Source: Blautia hydrogenotrophica DSM 10507 (GTDB lineage: Bacteria > Bacillota > Clostridia > Lachnospirales > Lachnospiraceae). From it: a stretch of DNA of 64,000 nt. Numbering within the stretch: position 1 is the stretch's first letter; every line of letters starts with the position of its first letter. A program made the position numbers and the translations under genes. The DNA is taken from the NCBI RefSeq assembly GCF_034356035.1, contig NZ_CP136423.1:372001-436000 (forward strand), in the 5' to 3' direction. Positions 52,095 to 61,729 of the stretch are shown piece after piece. Below the pieces are notes generated by a model. It saw nothing but the letters and a program-made list of their open reading frames with translations, was not told the origin of the DNA and did no database searches.

Positions 52095-53051
52095 ATGAAG
52101 ATAAGAGGATATCTGTTGTTGTCAGTTCTCCTGTGCCTTTGTATCCTTGGTGGATGCAAAATGCCGGAGGTACTGGGGACGGAGGAAGCGAAAGAGGATA
52201 AGGCGGAAGAGGGGACTTATTCTGTGTATTACATGAATATGGACGAGACGGGACTGGAAAAGGATTCAGTGGAAGCAGAGGGCAAAAACACGGAGGCAAC
52301 TGTGGAAAAACTTCTAGACCTTTTGGATAACGAAAAACCAAAGGAAAATATGCAGGCCCTGCTGCCCAAAGATGTGAACATTAATTCCTATGCGATTCGC
52401 AAAGAGACGGTTGTCATCGACTTCAACAAAGGGTACCGGAAGATGAAGACTGTCAGAGAAATTCTGGCTAGAGCAGGGATTGTGAAGACTTTGCTTCAGA
52501 TTCCTGGAATCCAGGAGGTAGAATTTACAGTAGATGGGGAGGCACTGGTGGACTCCAAAGGAGATCCAATAGGAGCCATGAATGTAAATACATTTGTGGA
52601 ACATGCTGGTACGGACATTAACAATTATCAATACACCACGCTGACGCTGTATTTCACCAACAAAGAAGGGGATAAGCTGATTCCGGAGAATAGAAGTGTC
52701 TATTACAGCAGCAATCTTCCTCTGGAGAGGGTCGTGATGGAGCAATTGCTAAAAGGGCCGAGAGAAGATGGAGTGTGCCCAACTCTTCCGGAAAAAACGA
52801 ACCTTTTGGGAATTACAATCTCTGAAAACACCTGTTATGTGAATTTTGATGATACTTTTGTGGATGGAGCGTTGGCAGTACAGGAGAGCATTCCCATTTA
52901 TTCGATTGTGAATTCTCTGATCGATGCCTGCCAGATAAAGCAGGTACAGATTTCCGTCAACGGGGAGAGCAAACTGACTTTTCGGGAGACGATGAATCTA
53001 AATAAATTTTACAAAAAGAACAAGAAATTAGTTGTATCAAATCCATCCTGA
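52095..53051 (+). CDS. GerMN-domain lipoprotein
   Basis: A 318-residue lipoprotein (signal LLLSVLLCLCI, lipobox LGGC). Two GerMN-type repeats are visible: about 60-150 (KLLDLLDNEKPKENMQALLPKDVNI... VVIDFNKGYRK) and about 190-290 (ERVVMEQLLKGPREDGVCPTLP... TCYVNFDDTF). GerM-type proteins act at spore or cell envelopes, for example GerM in engulfment. As third gene of a two-component operon it may be a co-sensor or a target. Its end overlaps the comEC leader. Confidence 0.9.
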   Translation: MKIRGYLLLSVLLCLCILGGCKMPEVLGTEEAKEDKAEEGTYSVYYMNMDETGLEKDSVEAEGKNTEATVEKLLDLLDNEKPKENMQALLPKDVNINSYAIRKETVVIDFNKGYRKMKTVREILARAGIVKTLLQIPGIQEVEFTVDGEALVDSKGDPIGAMNVNTFVEHAGTDINNYQYTTLTLYFTNKEGDKLIPENRSVYYSSNLPLERVVMEQLLKGPREDGVCPTLPEKTNLLGITISENTCYVNFDDTFVDGALAVQESIPIYSIVNSLIDACQIKQVQISVNGESKLTFRETMNLNKFYKKNKKLVVSNPS

Positions 53052-53064
53052 GAGGAGGGACTTA

Positions 53065-55275
53065 TTGAGAACACGGCCGATCTGTGTTTTATGTCTTTTC
53101 CTGATGCTTGGCATTTGGGCGGCGGATTTGCTGGGGCTTTCCGTATTTCGGGAAAGGCCCCTGTCCGCCGGACTGGAAAAGGAAGTTCTGGGGGAGCAGG
53201 TGGTCGTCCAGGGCATATTGAAGGAAAGGACGGAACGGGAAGAAAATTTTTCTATTTGTCTGACTCATACATTTCTTATTTTTCATTCGAAAAAAATTCC
53301 AATTAACAATCTGAAAATTTATATGGAGGAGCTAGTCGCCCTGCCCCTTGGGACACAGGCAGAGATTCGGGGAATACTAAAGGAGATAGAAGGCCCCAGT
53401 AATCCGGGGGAGTTTGACAGCAAACTGTACTGTGAGACCCAGGGAATCTATTACCAGATGAGTCAAGGGGAGCTTCTGAGATATTCCAGAGGGTACAGCC
53501 GGTATCAGGAGGCAGTCAGCCAGGTGAAAGAAAGACTGATTCAGTGTTTTCAAGAAATTGCTGGAAAACATGCGGGAGTCTTTCAGGCAATGATTCTCGG
53601 AGATAAGAGCAATCTGGACGAGAGTATCAAAAGTCAATATCAGCTGGCGGGAATTATACATATTTTGGCAATCTCTGGACTGCATCTGTCGGTGTTAGGA
53701 AGCGGTCTTTACAGGCTGATGAAACGGCTGGGAGCCGGCAATGGTCTGGCGGGTGTGGTATCTCTGATGCTTATTCTCCAATATGGCGTTTTGACAGGAG
53801 AGAGCGTGGCGACGATGCGTGCGGTGACAATGTTTCTGATGGGGATTGGTGCCAAGATGTTGGGAAGGTGCTATGATCTTCTCACAGCCATGTCTATGGC
53901 AGCAATTTTGATTCTTCTAGAATGTCCCGCCTGCCTGTATTACAGTGGATTTCTGCTGTCTTTTGGAGCGGTTTTGGGGCTGGGATGGATTCTTCCGGTT
54001 TTGGAAGCGGCTTTTTCGGGAATACGTCTGTTGAAGCCCTTTTTGGGAGCTGCCAGTGTGAATCTGGTGATGGTTCCGCTGCTGCTGTATTTTTTCAGTG
54101 AAGTCTCTTTGCTGGGGCTTTTGCTGAATCTGCTGGTGATTCCCACAGTGGCGGCTGTATTGGCCAGCGGAGTGGGCGGAGCGCTTGCCGGCCTGATATT
54201 TTTACCGCTGGGGAAGCTTCTGATTCTGCCGGGAAGGGTCCTTTTGGAGTTATATGATATTCTGGGAACTCTGTGCTGCCGTCTGCCTTTTTGTTCCTGG
54301 GTAGGCGGAAAGCCTCAGCTTTGGCAGATGACGGTTTACTATGGAATCCTGATACTAGCTGTGGAAGGATTGAGGAGGGTTTCGAGGGAACAGGTAAGGA
54401 GACCAGCCTTGGTGAGAGGCTTATGGGTGTGTACCTGCCTACTCTCTTTGAATTTTCTGGGGTGGAAGGACAGGGAGGGGCTGAGAATTACCTGTCTGGA
54501 TGTGGGGCAGGGAGATGCGATTGTCTGGGAAAAAGAAGGCGGCGAGTGCTATTTGATGGATGGAGGCAGCACCAGCCAGTCTCAGTGTGGCATTTACCAG
54601 ATACTTCCCTATGTGAAGAGCAGAGGGATTTCCAGGATTACCGCAGCTTTTATTACACATACGGACGAAGACCATTACAATGGAATTGCACAGATTCTGG
54701 AGGCGCAGATTGCACATACGACTTCTGTGAGGATACAGAAACTGATTTTACCGGCCTGGAAGAGCCGTCCAAAGGCATACCGGGATTTGGAGGCACTGGC
54801 GAAGAAAGTGGGGATTTCTGTAGAATATCTGAAAAAAGGAGATGTGATGGTCTCGGGAGAGCTGAGGCTGCGTTTTTTACAACCAGAACAGGAAAATGAC
54901 TTGGAAGATATCAATGGAGGTTCCCTGGTCGCAGAGATGGAGTACGGCAATTTTCGGGGAATGTTCACGGGGGATACCGGCGAGGAGCAGGAATTGGAAA
55001 TACTGGAAGAATTACATCCATGTACCTATTTGAAAGTCGCCCATCATGGTTCTAAGAACTCTAGCTGTGAGGAATTTCTGAAAAGAGTAAAGCCGAAGCT
55101 GAGTGTGGTTTCAGTGGCCAGAAACAATCTTTATCACCATCCTCATCCAGATACAATGGAACGTCTGAGAAAATGGAGCAGTCAGATTTACATGACGAAA
55201 GATAAGGGGGCGGTGATGCTTTGGACAGATGGAGATACAGTGAGAGCAAAGGGATTTCAGCACAAGGAGGGGTGA
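53065..55275 (+). CDS. comEC: ComEC/Rec2 DNA-uptake channel protein
   Basis: 736 residues from TTG 53065, set by GAGAGGAGGGACTTA; an upstream in-frame TTG (53032) lies inside the GerMN gene. N-terminal part: DUF4131-like region, then the competence channel (ILAISGLHLSVLGSGL, GESVATMRAVTMFL). The C-terminal metallo-beta-lactamase domain has LDVGQGDAIVW, ITHTDEDHYNGI (metal motif HTDEDH) and VAHHGSKNSS. ComEC moves single-stranded DNA across the membrane; the nuclease-like domain may degrade the other strand. Full length, no frameshift seen, so DNA uptake could be functional. Confidence 0.95.
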   Translation: MRTRPICVLCLFLMLGIWAADLLGLSVFRERPLSAGLEKEVLGEQVVVQGILKERTEREENFSICLTHTFLIFHSKKIPINNLKIYMEELVALPLGTQAEIRGILKEIEGPSNPGEFDSKLYCETQGIYYQMSQGELLRYSRGYSRYQEAVSQVKERLIQCFQEIAGKHAGVFQAMILGDKSNLDESIKSQYQLAGIIHILAISGLHLSVLGSGLYRLMKRLGAGNGLAGVVSLMLILQYGVLTGESVATMRAVTMFLMGIGAKMLGRCYDLLTAMSMAAILILLECPACLYYSGFLLSFGAVLGLGWILPVLEAAFSGIRLLKPFLGAASVNLVMVPLLLYFFSEVSLLGLLLNLLVIPTVAAVLASGVGGALAGLIFLPLGKLLILPGRVLLELYDILGTLCCRLPFCSWVGGKPQLWQMTVYYGILILAVEGLRRVSREQVRRPALVRGLWVCTCLLSLNFLGWKDREGLRITCLDVGQGDAIVWEKEGGECYLMDGGSTSQSQCGIYQILPYVKSRGISRITAAFITHTDEDHYNGIAQILEAQIAHTTSVRIQKLILPAWKSRPKAYRDLEALAKKVGISVEYLKKGDVMVSGELRLRFLQPEQENDLEDINGGSLVAEMEYGNFRGMFTGDTGEEQELEILEELHPCTYLKVAHHGSKNSSCEEFLKRVKPKLSVVSVARNNLYHHPHPDTMERLRKWSSQIYMTKDKGAVMLWTDGDTVRAKGFQHKEG

Positions 55276-55389
55276 GAATGTGTCCTTTACTGGGAGAAAA
55301 AATCGTGGTAACATGGAAAAAGATTTACTCTTGGAATCCCAGTATAAATAGGTTTTGAGGGTATATAAAGAAAGGGCGGAGGACCAGCC

Positions 55390-56373
55390 GTGAAAAGTAT
55401 ACAAGAAGACATTAAAAATCAGCAGTTTAAACCGGTTTATCTGCTGTTTGGAGAAGAGGCTTATTTGAGGCAGCAGTATAAGCAGAAGCTTTTAGATGCG
55501 CTGATGCCAGAGGAAGATACGATGAATTACAGTAGGTATGAAGGAAAAGGCATTGAACCTAGGGAGATCATAGATCTGGCGGAGACTATGCCCTTTTTTG
55601 CGGACCGTAGAGTGATACTGCTGGAAGACACGGGATTTTTTAAAAATAAATGCGAAGAGCTAGCAGAATATTTTAAGCAGCTACCTGACTATCTGTGCAT
55701 GATCTTTGTAGAGTCAGAGGTGGACAAAAGAGGAAAAATGTACAAGGCGGCGAAGGCGGCAGGGAGGGTTACGGAGTTTGCTGTGCAGAATATCCAGACA
55801 CTGACGAGATGGGTTTTGCAGATGTTGGGCAGGGAGGGAAAGCGGATTACCCAAAGAGATATGGAGCTTTTTCTGACAAAGACGGGAACAGATATGGGAA
55901 ATATCCGGATGGAGCTGGAAAAGCTGTTGGTTTACACAATGGGAAGAGAGATCGTGAGCAGTGCTGATATAGAGGCTGTGTGTACGACTCAGACCAGCAA
56001 CAAAATTTTCGACATGGTCCGGGCAGTGACAGAGCGGAATCAAAAAAAAGCACTGGATTTATACAATGACCTGCTTACTTTAAAAGAGCCGCCGATGAGG
56101 ATTTTGTTTTTATTAGCGAAACAGTTCAATCAATTGATGATAACGAAAGAAATGTCGGAGAAAGGGTATGGACAGCCGGAGATCGCCAGCCAGTTGGGGG
56201 TACCGCCCTTTGTAGTCAGGAATTATTTTCAAATCGTGAAAAGGTACCGACTCAGTCAGCTTCGGCAGGCCGTGGAGGATTTTACAGAGGCGGAAGAACT
56301 GGTGAAGACTGGACGCCTGGGAGATGTACTGAGTGTGGAGCTTTTGATTGTCAAGTACAGCAGCGGAGAATAA
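55390..56373 (+). CDS. holA: DNA polymerase III delta subunit
   Basis: A 327-residue HolA homologue: PVYLLFGEEAYLRQQYK at the N-terminus, DYLCMIFVESEVDKRGK, and a C-terminal helical collar domain (ILFLLAKQFNQLMI, YFQIVKRYRLSQLRQAVEDFTEAEELVKTGRL). It opens the sliding clamp as part of the clamp loader. The start is GTG 55390 with GGAGG 7 bases upstream. It lies 114 bases after comEC, a neighbour order (comEC-holA-rpsT) that is well known in Firmicutes. Confidence 0.95.
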   Translation: MKSIQEDIKNQQFKPVYLLFGEEAYLRQQYKQKLLDALMPEEDTMNYSRYEGKGIEPREIIDLAETMPFFADRRVILLEDTGFFKNKCEELAEYFKQLPDYLCMIFVESEVDKRGKMYKAAKAAGRVTEFAVQNIQTLTRWVLQMLGREGKRITQRDMELFLTKTGTDMGNIRMELEKLLVYTMGREIVSSADIEAVCTTQTSNKIFDMVRAVTERNQKKALDLYNDLLTLKEPPMRILFLLAKQFNQLMITKEMSEKGYGQPEIASQLGVPPFVVRNYFQIVKRYRLSQLRQAVEDFTEAEELVKTGRLGDVLSVELLIVKYSSGE

Positions 56374-56409
56374 GAGAGGTGATGTGAAGAGGCCTTACCT
56401 ATAACATAA

Positions 56410-56442
56410 AAAAGGCAGCCACTGACGGAATGGCTGCCTTTT
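56410..56442. terminator. Bidirectional terminator between holA and rpsT
   Basis: Perfect 12-bp arms AAAAGGCAGCCA (56410-56421) and TGGCTGCCTTTT (56431-56442) with T/A-runs on both strands, between convergent genes. Confidence 0.9.
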
Positions 56443-56476
56443 GCATGTTTTTTATTCGAATAAAAAATATAATTTA

Positions 56477-56740
56477 TTAGCCGATGCTGTTTACGGCCTT
56501 GGTCAAACGAGAAATTTTTCTTGCGCAGTTATTTTTGTGGTAAACACCTTTTGAAGTAGCTTTGCTGATGGTGGATACAGCATTCACCAATGCAGCACTG
56601 GCTGCCTCTTTGTCTTTCTTTGCCACTGCTGCCTCTACTTTTTTAATAGAAGTCTTAACCGCAGATTTGATAGCTTTGTTTCTCGCAGCTTTTGTTCTGT
56701 TTACTAGAATTCTTTTTTTTGCAGATTTAATATTTGCCAA
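56477..56740 (-). CDS. rpsT: 30S ribosomal protein S20
   Basis: 87 residues from TTG 56740 (start-ANIKSAKKRILVNRTKAARNKA), with GGAGGTGTACACA just upstream on its strand. The TTG is the only start that matches the family N-terminus; a frame from 56755 adds five foreign residues. Highly basic, Lys/Ala-rich as in all S20. It binds 16S rRNA. A TTG start for an abundant ribosomal protein agrees with S20 autoregulation known in E. coli, where rpsT starts with UUG. Confidence 0.96.
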   Translation of the reverse strand: MANIKSAKKRILVNRTKAARNKAIKSAVKTSIKKVEAAVAKKDKEAASAALVNAVSTISKATSKGVYHKNNCARKISRLTKAVNSIG

Positions 56741-57028
56741 TGTGTACACCTCCAATTTATCGCGATTTGTCGAGTTTTGAATTCTTCCTTAGAAATAGAC
56801 ACGGACATCTCTAAGGAAACATGCTTATATAGTTTAGTATAAGTGGTTCCTGTTGTCAATACATAATTCCGTAAAAAATGCAGAATATATAGAAAAAGGT
56901 TACTAATCACGGCCGATTCGGAGTTGTGAATAGTAACAGAAAATGGCTGCTGTTTACAGTTGGGTTTCGGCACCTGTGGACAGTGGCAGAAGAACGGCAG
57001 CTAAATAAAAGCCTATGGAGGGAGAAAG

Positions 57029-57937
57029 ATGTTGGAAAATTACAGAATCCGTACAGACCTGGCATTGGAGACAACGGAGAGGTTCAAAGAGGACAACGTG
57101 GAGATTCGTGGTGTGGTTATTCACGAGAATTACGATCAGGAGAAGGATATTCGGACGACAGTGGTGAAAATTGAGACAGAAAATGGGGCGAAGGCTATGG
57201 GACGTCCCCAGGGCACCTATATTACAATTGAGGCTCCGAATCTATCTATTCCAGACGAGGACTACCACAGAGAGATCTCAGAGGAGATTGCGCGCCATCT
57301 ACGGCAGTTGATTAATCTGAAAGAGGAGACATCGGTCTTGGTGGTGGGGCTGGGAAACCGAGAGATCACACCGGATGCCCTCGGGCCACACGTGGTTGGC
57401 AACCTGCGTATGACACGGCATATTATCCGGGAGTACGGAATCTCCGGCATAGGTGAGGAGAAGGCGCATCGGGTCAGCGGTATTGTGCCGGGAGTCATGG
57501 CGCAGACCGGAATGGAAACGCTGGAGATTATCCAAGGTGTAGTGGCAGAGACGAAGCCAGAGGTGGTGATTGCCATTGATGCGTTGGCGGCACGGAGTAC
57601 GAAGCGGCTGAACCGAACAATTCAAATCACGGATACAGGGATTAATCCTGGGTCGGGAGTGGGAAACCACAGAGAAGGAATCAATGAGGAAAATCTTCAG
57701 GTAAAGGTGATTGGAATCGGTATTCCCACTGTGGTAGACGCGGCTACGATTGTCCACGATGCCATGTCTCATCTGCTGGAAGCCTTAGATGAAGCTGAAC
57801 AGAAAGAATTTTTGGAGGAGATGATCTCTCCGCAGCTTCACAGCCTGTTTGTGACGCCGAAGGACGTAGATGAGACGATCAAGAGGTTGGGCTATACGCT
57901 CTCTGAAGGATTGAATATGGCTTTTGCGCAAGTATAG
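57029..57937 (+). CDS. gpr: GPR endopeptidase (spore germination protease)
   Basis: A 302-residue GPR: the N-terminal propeptide RTDLALE region, then VVGLGNREITPDALGPHVV, HRVSGIVPGVMAQTGMETLEII and VVIAIDALAARSTKRLNRTIQITDTGINPGSGVGNHR, the aspartate-rich active site of this unusual acid protease. It degrades small acid-soluble proteins when spores germinate. It is preceded by GGAGGGAGAAAG and is 48 bases before spoIIP. The order rpsT-gpr-spoIIP-lepA-hemW is a widely conserved Firmicutes arrangement. Confidence 0.97.
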   Translation: MLENYRIRTDLALETTERFKEDNVEIRGVVIHENYDQEKDIRTTVVKIETENGAKAMGRPQGTYITIEAPNLSIPDEDYHREISEEIARHLRQLINLKEETSVLVVGLGNREITPDALGPHVVGNLRMTRHIIREYGISGIGEEKAHRVSGIVPGVMAQTGMETLEIIQGVVAETKPEVVIAIDALAARSTKRLNRTIQITDTGINPGSGVGNHREGINEENLQVKVIGIGIPTVVDAATIVHDAMSHLLEALDEAEQKEFLEEMISPQLHSLFVTPKDVDETIKRLGYTLSEGLNMAFAQV

Positions 57938-57985
57938 AGGACTTTTGGGAGACAAATCGTCATATACATTCTAAGAGGTGATTAG

Positions 57986-59146
57986 GTGACGAGATTCCAA
58001 AAAGCGTTCTGCATAATTTTATGCTTATGTCTGGTGGGAATTCCCATGATGAGAAAAGCGGACTTAATCCAGATACCACAGATAAAAAGCGATGATCTGG
58101 AACGCCTCTGGAAGCGTCTTCCGATATACGGTTATTTGCAGGAAAAGTCGGTGTGGGAACCCAAGAAAGAAGATCCTGAGACCTATGAAAAGATTGTGCA
58201 GGCTAACGAAGAGTATCTGGAAGGAAAGGTGCTGGACGAGAATCAGGAATTGGTCCAGCAGGAAGCGCAGAAAGAACAGGAGGAGAAACAGAAAGAAGAA
58301 GAACTCCAAAAGGAAAAAGAAGAGAAGGAGCAAGAAGCCACTGAGACAGCAGTAACGCCGCACCCGGTTCTCGATTTGTCGCCGGAGAGACTGGCAGATT
58401 ATAACTATCTTTTGAATAATTTTTTTATTGTGGACCCCAACACGGCGACAAATCCTGAACAACTAAACGCGGCGAATTTTCTGGCAGAAGATTTGACGAT
58501 GAAGCAGGATAACTCAAAGCCTCAGATATTGATATACCACAGCCATTCTCAGGAAGATTTTACAGATACAGTTCCTGGCGATGTCAGTACGACGGTGGTG
58601 GGTGTGGGGGATTATCTGGCACAGATTTTGCAGGACCAATACGGATATTCGGTCATTCATGTCACAGACGCATTTGATATTGTCAATGGGGAACTAGACC
58701 GAAATCAAGCTTATGATTTTGCCCGGGCAAAAGTAGAACAGGTATTGCAGGAGAATCCTTCTATTGAAGTAGTTATTGATTTGCACCGGGATGGAGTCCC
58801 GGAAGATCGGCATCTGGTGACAGAGATCAATGGAAAACCCACGGCCCAGATTATGTGTTACAACGGGCTGAGCTACACGGTGAACAACGGTCCGGTTGAC
58901 TATCTGCCGAATCCTTATGTCCAGGATAACTTGGCGTTTTCTTTCCAATTGGAGTATCAGGCAGAGCAGTATTACCCTGATTTGTATCGGGGAATTTACC
59001 TTGCGGGTCTTAGGTATAATCTTCATCTTAGACCCAAAGCTATTTTGCTCGAGGCAGGGGCGCAGACGAATTCTGTGGTGGAAGTAAAAAATGCGATGGA
59101 ACCTTTTGCGGATATACTGAACAGGGTGTTGACAGGAGAAGGATAG
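57986..59146 (+). CDS. spoIIP: Stage II sporulation protein P
   Basis: 386 residues from GTG 57986. It has an N-terminal anchor helix, a long Glu/Lys/Gln-rich coil (about 75-125), and the SpoIIP amidase/endopeptidase domain: ILIYHSHSQEDF (metal His), VIDLHRDGVPEDRH (second metal motif) and LLEAGAQTNSVVE (late Glu). It cuts cross-linked peptidoglycan with SpoIID during engulfment. Its promoter would be read by a sporulation sigma factor; none could be assigned by eye. Confidence 0.95.
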   Translation: MTRFQKAFCIILCLCLVGIPMMRKADLIQIPQIKSDDLERLWKRLPIYGYLQEKSVWEPKKEDPETYEKIVQANEEYLEGKVLDENQELVQQEAQKEQEEKQKEEELQKEKEEKEQEATETAVTPHPVLDLSPERLADYNYLLNNFFIVDPNTATNPEQLNAANFLAEDLTMKQDNSKPQILIYHSHSQEDFTDTVPGDVSTTVVGVGDYLAQILQDQYGYSVIHVTDAFDIVNGELDRNQAYDFARAKVEQVLQENPSIEVVIDLHRDGVPEDRHLVTEINGKPTAQIMCYNGLSYTVNNGPVDYLPNPYVQDNLAFSFQLEYQAEQYYPDLYRGIYLAGLRYNLHLRPKAILLEAGAQTNSVVEVKNAMEPFADILNRVLTGEG

Positions 59147-59298
59147 AAGAGGGAGGCTCGCCAGAATACAGGCGGGCCTTTTACTGTATAAGCTTCCGGG
59201 CAACGGCTGGCAAGCTTGCTTGCCAAGACGCACAGACATTGGAAGGGGCAACAGATATGAGCACGCAGGCGTATGCGCCGGAGTGAGAATACCTGTCA

Positions 59299-59330
59299 GG
59301 ATTGCGGACGTGCAATGCACGGAGCAATCC
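59299..59330 (+). repeat. Intergenic palindrome in the spoIIP-lepA gap
   Basis: GGATTGC...GCAATCC with CGTGCA-ATGCACG inside: a nearly complete palindrome. It lies in the 298-base gap 59147-59444, which also has GGCAAGC-tt-GCTTGCC at about 59208 and the 38-bp repeat. The gap looks like decayed mobile-element sequence; no gene was found in it. Confidence 0.5.
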
Positions 59331-59342
59331 GTAGCTTATATT

Positions 59343-59380
59343 TTTTGGAGGTGCCGCCGACAGGCGGCTTGAGGGTTTGC
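59343..59380 (+). repeat. 38-bp intergenic repeat, copy 2
   Basis: Begins TTTTGGAGGTGCCGCCGACA and ends GAGGGTTTGC, matching 12121-12158. It includes a perfect GCCGCC-gaca-GGCGGC hairpin directly after GGAGGT. Confidence 0.6.
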
Positions 59381-59495
59381 ATGATAAGCGGTTATCTGAT
59401 TGTTATAGGAAAGATGGGCTTGCGGCAGACGGCTGTTTAATGATATGATTTATAAGATGACAGGAGTACATATTGGTTATAGGAGGAAGTTATCT

Positions 59496-61310
59496 TTGGT
59501 GACGATAGATCAGAGTAAAATAAGAAATTTTTGTATCATTGCACATATTGATCACGGAAAATCCACACTTGCAGACAGGATTATCGAGATGACAGGTCTG
59601 TTGACAGACCGGGAGATGCAGGCTCAGGTGCTGGACAATATGGAATTGGAGCGGGAGAGAGGCATTACGATCAAGGCACAGACAGTGCGAATTGTGTATA
59701 AGGCAAAAGATGGACAGGAATATATTTTTAACTTGATTGACACCCCAGGACACGTGGACTTTAACTACGAAGTATCTAGAAGTCTGGCAGCCTGTGATGG
59801 GGCAATTCTTGTGGTGGACGCGGCCCAGGGAATCGAGGCGCAGACTCTGGCGAATGTCTACTTGGCCTTAGATCATGACTTGGATGTTTTGCCAGTGATA
59901 AACAAGATTGATCTTCCAAGCGCGGACCCTGACCGGGTAATCAATGAGATTGAAGATGTGATCGGCATTGAGGCTATGGACGCTCCCCGTATTTCCGCCA
60001 AAACCGGGGAAAACGTAGAACAGGTGTTGGAGCAGATTGTGGAGAAGATTCCAGCTCCTGAGGGAGATCCAAAGGCTCCGCTGCAAGCCTTAATTTTTGA
60101 CTCCGTGTATGATGCGTACAAAGGAGTGATTGTATTTTGCCGGATTAAGGAGGGGAGCGTCCGAAAGGGTACAACCATCCGCATGATGGCAACCGAAGCT
60201 GAAGAAGAAGTTGTAGAGGTAGGATATTTCGGTGCAGGACAGTTTATTCCCTGTGATGAGCTGAGCGCGGGTATGGTTGGCTATATTACCGCCAGCATTA
60301 AAAATGTGAGAGATACCCGAGTGGGGGATACGATTACTGACCGGAATAATCCCTGTGCCGAGCCGCTTCCAGGCTATAAGAAAGTCAATCCTATGGTGTA
60401 CTGTGGAATGTACCCGGCAGACGGTGCAAAGTATCAGGACTTAAGAGATGCGCTGGAAAAGTTGCAGTTGAATGATGCCTCGTTGCAGTATGAGCCGGAG
60501 ACTTCGGTCGCGTTGGGATTTGGTTTTCGCTGCGGATTCTTAGGATTGCTGCATTTGGAAATTATTCAGGAACGGCTTGAAAGAGAGTATAATCTGGATT
60601 TGGTAACGACAGCGCCGGGAGTTATCTATAAAGTCTACAAGACCAACGGGGAGATGCTGGAATTGACCAACCCGTCAAATCTCCCGGACCCTTCGGAGAT
60701 TGAGTACATGGAAGAACCGATGGTCGACGCGGAGATTATGGTGACGACAGAATTCATCGGCGCGATTATGGATTTGTGCCAGGAACGCCGAGGACAGTAT
60801 CAGGGGATGGAGTACATGGAAGAGACGCGGGCGCTGCTGAAATATAAACTTCCATTGAATGAAATTATCTATGATTTTTTTGATGCCCTGAAATCCAGGT
60901 CACGGGGATATGCTTCCTTGGACTATGAACTGTGTGGTTACGAACGCAGTGAATTGGTGAAACTGGATATTCTTGTAAACAAAGAGGAGGTAGACGCTCT
61001 TTCATTTATCGTCCATGCGGACACGGCTTATGACAGGGGAAGAAAAATGTGTGAAAAGTTAAAAGAGGAGATTCCCCGCCAGCTGTTCGAGATACCGATT
61101 CAGGCGGCAATCGGTAGTAAGATTATCGCCAGGGAGACGGTAAAAGCCATGAGAAAAGACGTATTGGCAAAGTGTTACGGTGGCGATATCAGTCGTAAGA
61201 AGAAGCTGTTAGAGAAGCAGAAGGAAGGCAAGAAGCGAATGCGCCAGGTGGGAAATGTGGAGATTCCCCAAAAAGCATTTATGAGTGTATTGAAGTTAGA
61301 TGATAAATAG
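59496..61310 (+). CDS. lepA: Elongation factor 4 (LepA)
   Basis: 604 residues from TTG 59496, 9 bases after AGGAGG; GTG 59499 is an alternative. A longer frame from 59445 adds a leader before the family start. GTPase motifs: AHIDHGKST (P-loop), DTPGH (G3), NKID (G4), then domain [16 protein letters not shown] and the LepA-specific C-terminus ([26 protein letters not shown]). It back-translocates or remodels ribosomes. Full length, highly conserved. Confidence 0.97.
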   Translation: MVTIDQSKIRNFCIIAHIDHGKSTLADRIIEMTGLLTDREMQAQVLDNMELERERGITIKAQTVRIVYKAKDGQEYIFNLIDTPGHVDFNYEVSRSLAACDGAILVVDAAQGIEAQTLANVYLALDHDLDVLPVINKIDLPSADPDRVINEIEDVIGIEAMDAPRISAKTGENVEQVLEQIVEKIPAPEGDPKAPLQALIFDSVYDAYKGVIVFCRIKEGSVRKGTTIRMMATEAEEEVVEVGYFGAGQFIPCDELSAGMVGYITASIKNVRDTRVGDTITDRNNPCAEPLPGYKKVNPMVYCGMYPADGAKYQDLRDALEKLQLNDASLQYEPETSVALGFGFRCGFLGLLHLEIIQERLEREYNLDLVTTAPGVIYKVYKTNGEMLELTNPSNLPDPSEIEYMEEPMVDAEIMVTTEFIGAIMDLCQERRGQYQGMEYMEETRALLKYKLPLNEIIYDFFDALKSRSRGYASLDYELCGYERSELVKLDILVNKEEVDALSFIVHADTAYDRGRKMCEKLKEEIPRQLFEIPIQAAIGSKIIARETVKAMRKDVLAKCYGGDISRKKKLLEKQKEGKKRMRQVGNVEIPQKAFMSVLKLDDK

Positions 61311-61342
61311 TGAAAAGGTCTGCTCAGGGCAGGGAGGATAAC

Positions 61343-61729
61343 ATGGAGATGAGAAAAAGAATTGCGGCAGTTTTGTGTCTGTTTCTCGCAGCGGGAATGG
61401 TTGTCTTTAGCGGCTGCGGTAAAGAAAAGAGCGAGGAGGAGACGCAAATAAAGGAGTTAGTAAAAGAGTCGCCGACGCCGACGGTTCAGCCGGAGGCGGA
61501 CAATCCTGAGAACACTCAGACAAAGGATGGTGTGTCTATGACCAATGACTATCTGAATCAAAAAGAGGCTGGACAGGCTCCAAATATTTCAGATAATGAA
61601 AACGTATCTTCCGAGGACAGTACCGATCAAGGAGAAAACGGTGCGGATGGTTCCGGGGACCAGACGGGAGCTGGGGAAGACGGCAGCGGGGAGGAAACCG
61701 CAGACCAGGATGGCAGCGATGAGCAGTGA
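61343..61729 (+). CDS. Small lipoprotein with acidic low-complexity tail
   Basis: 128 residues from ATG 61343 (GGGAGGATAAC upstream). Signal MRKRIAAVLCLFLAAGMVV with lipobox VFSGC, then a charged linker and a disordered Gly/Asp/Glu/Ser-rich tail (GENGADGSGDQTGAGEDGSG). No family recognised. It lies between lepA and hemW and overlaps the hemW start by 20 bases, so it is translated in the same unit. Such lipoproteins are common and poorly known in Lachnospiraceae. Confidence 0.75.
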   Translation: MEMRKRIAAVLCLFLAAGMVVFSGCGKEKSEEETQIKELVKESPTPTVQPEADNPENTQTKDGVSMTNDYLNQKEAGQAPNISDNENVSSEDSTDQGENGADGSGDQTGAGEDGSGEETADQDGSDEQ

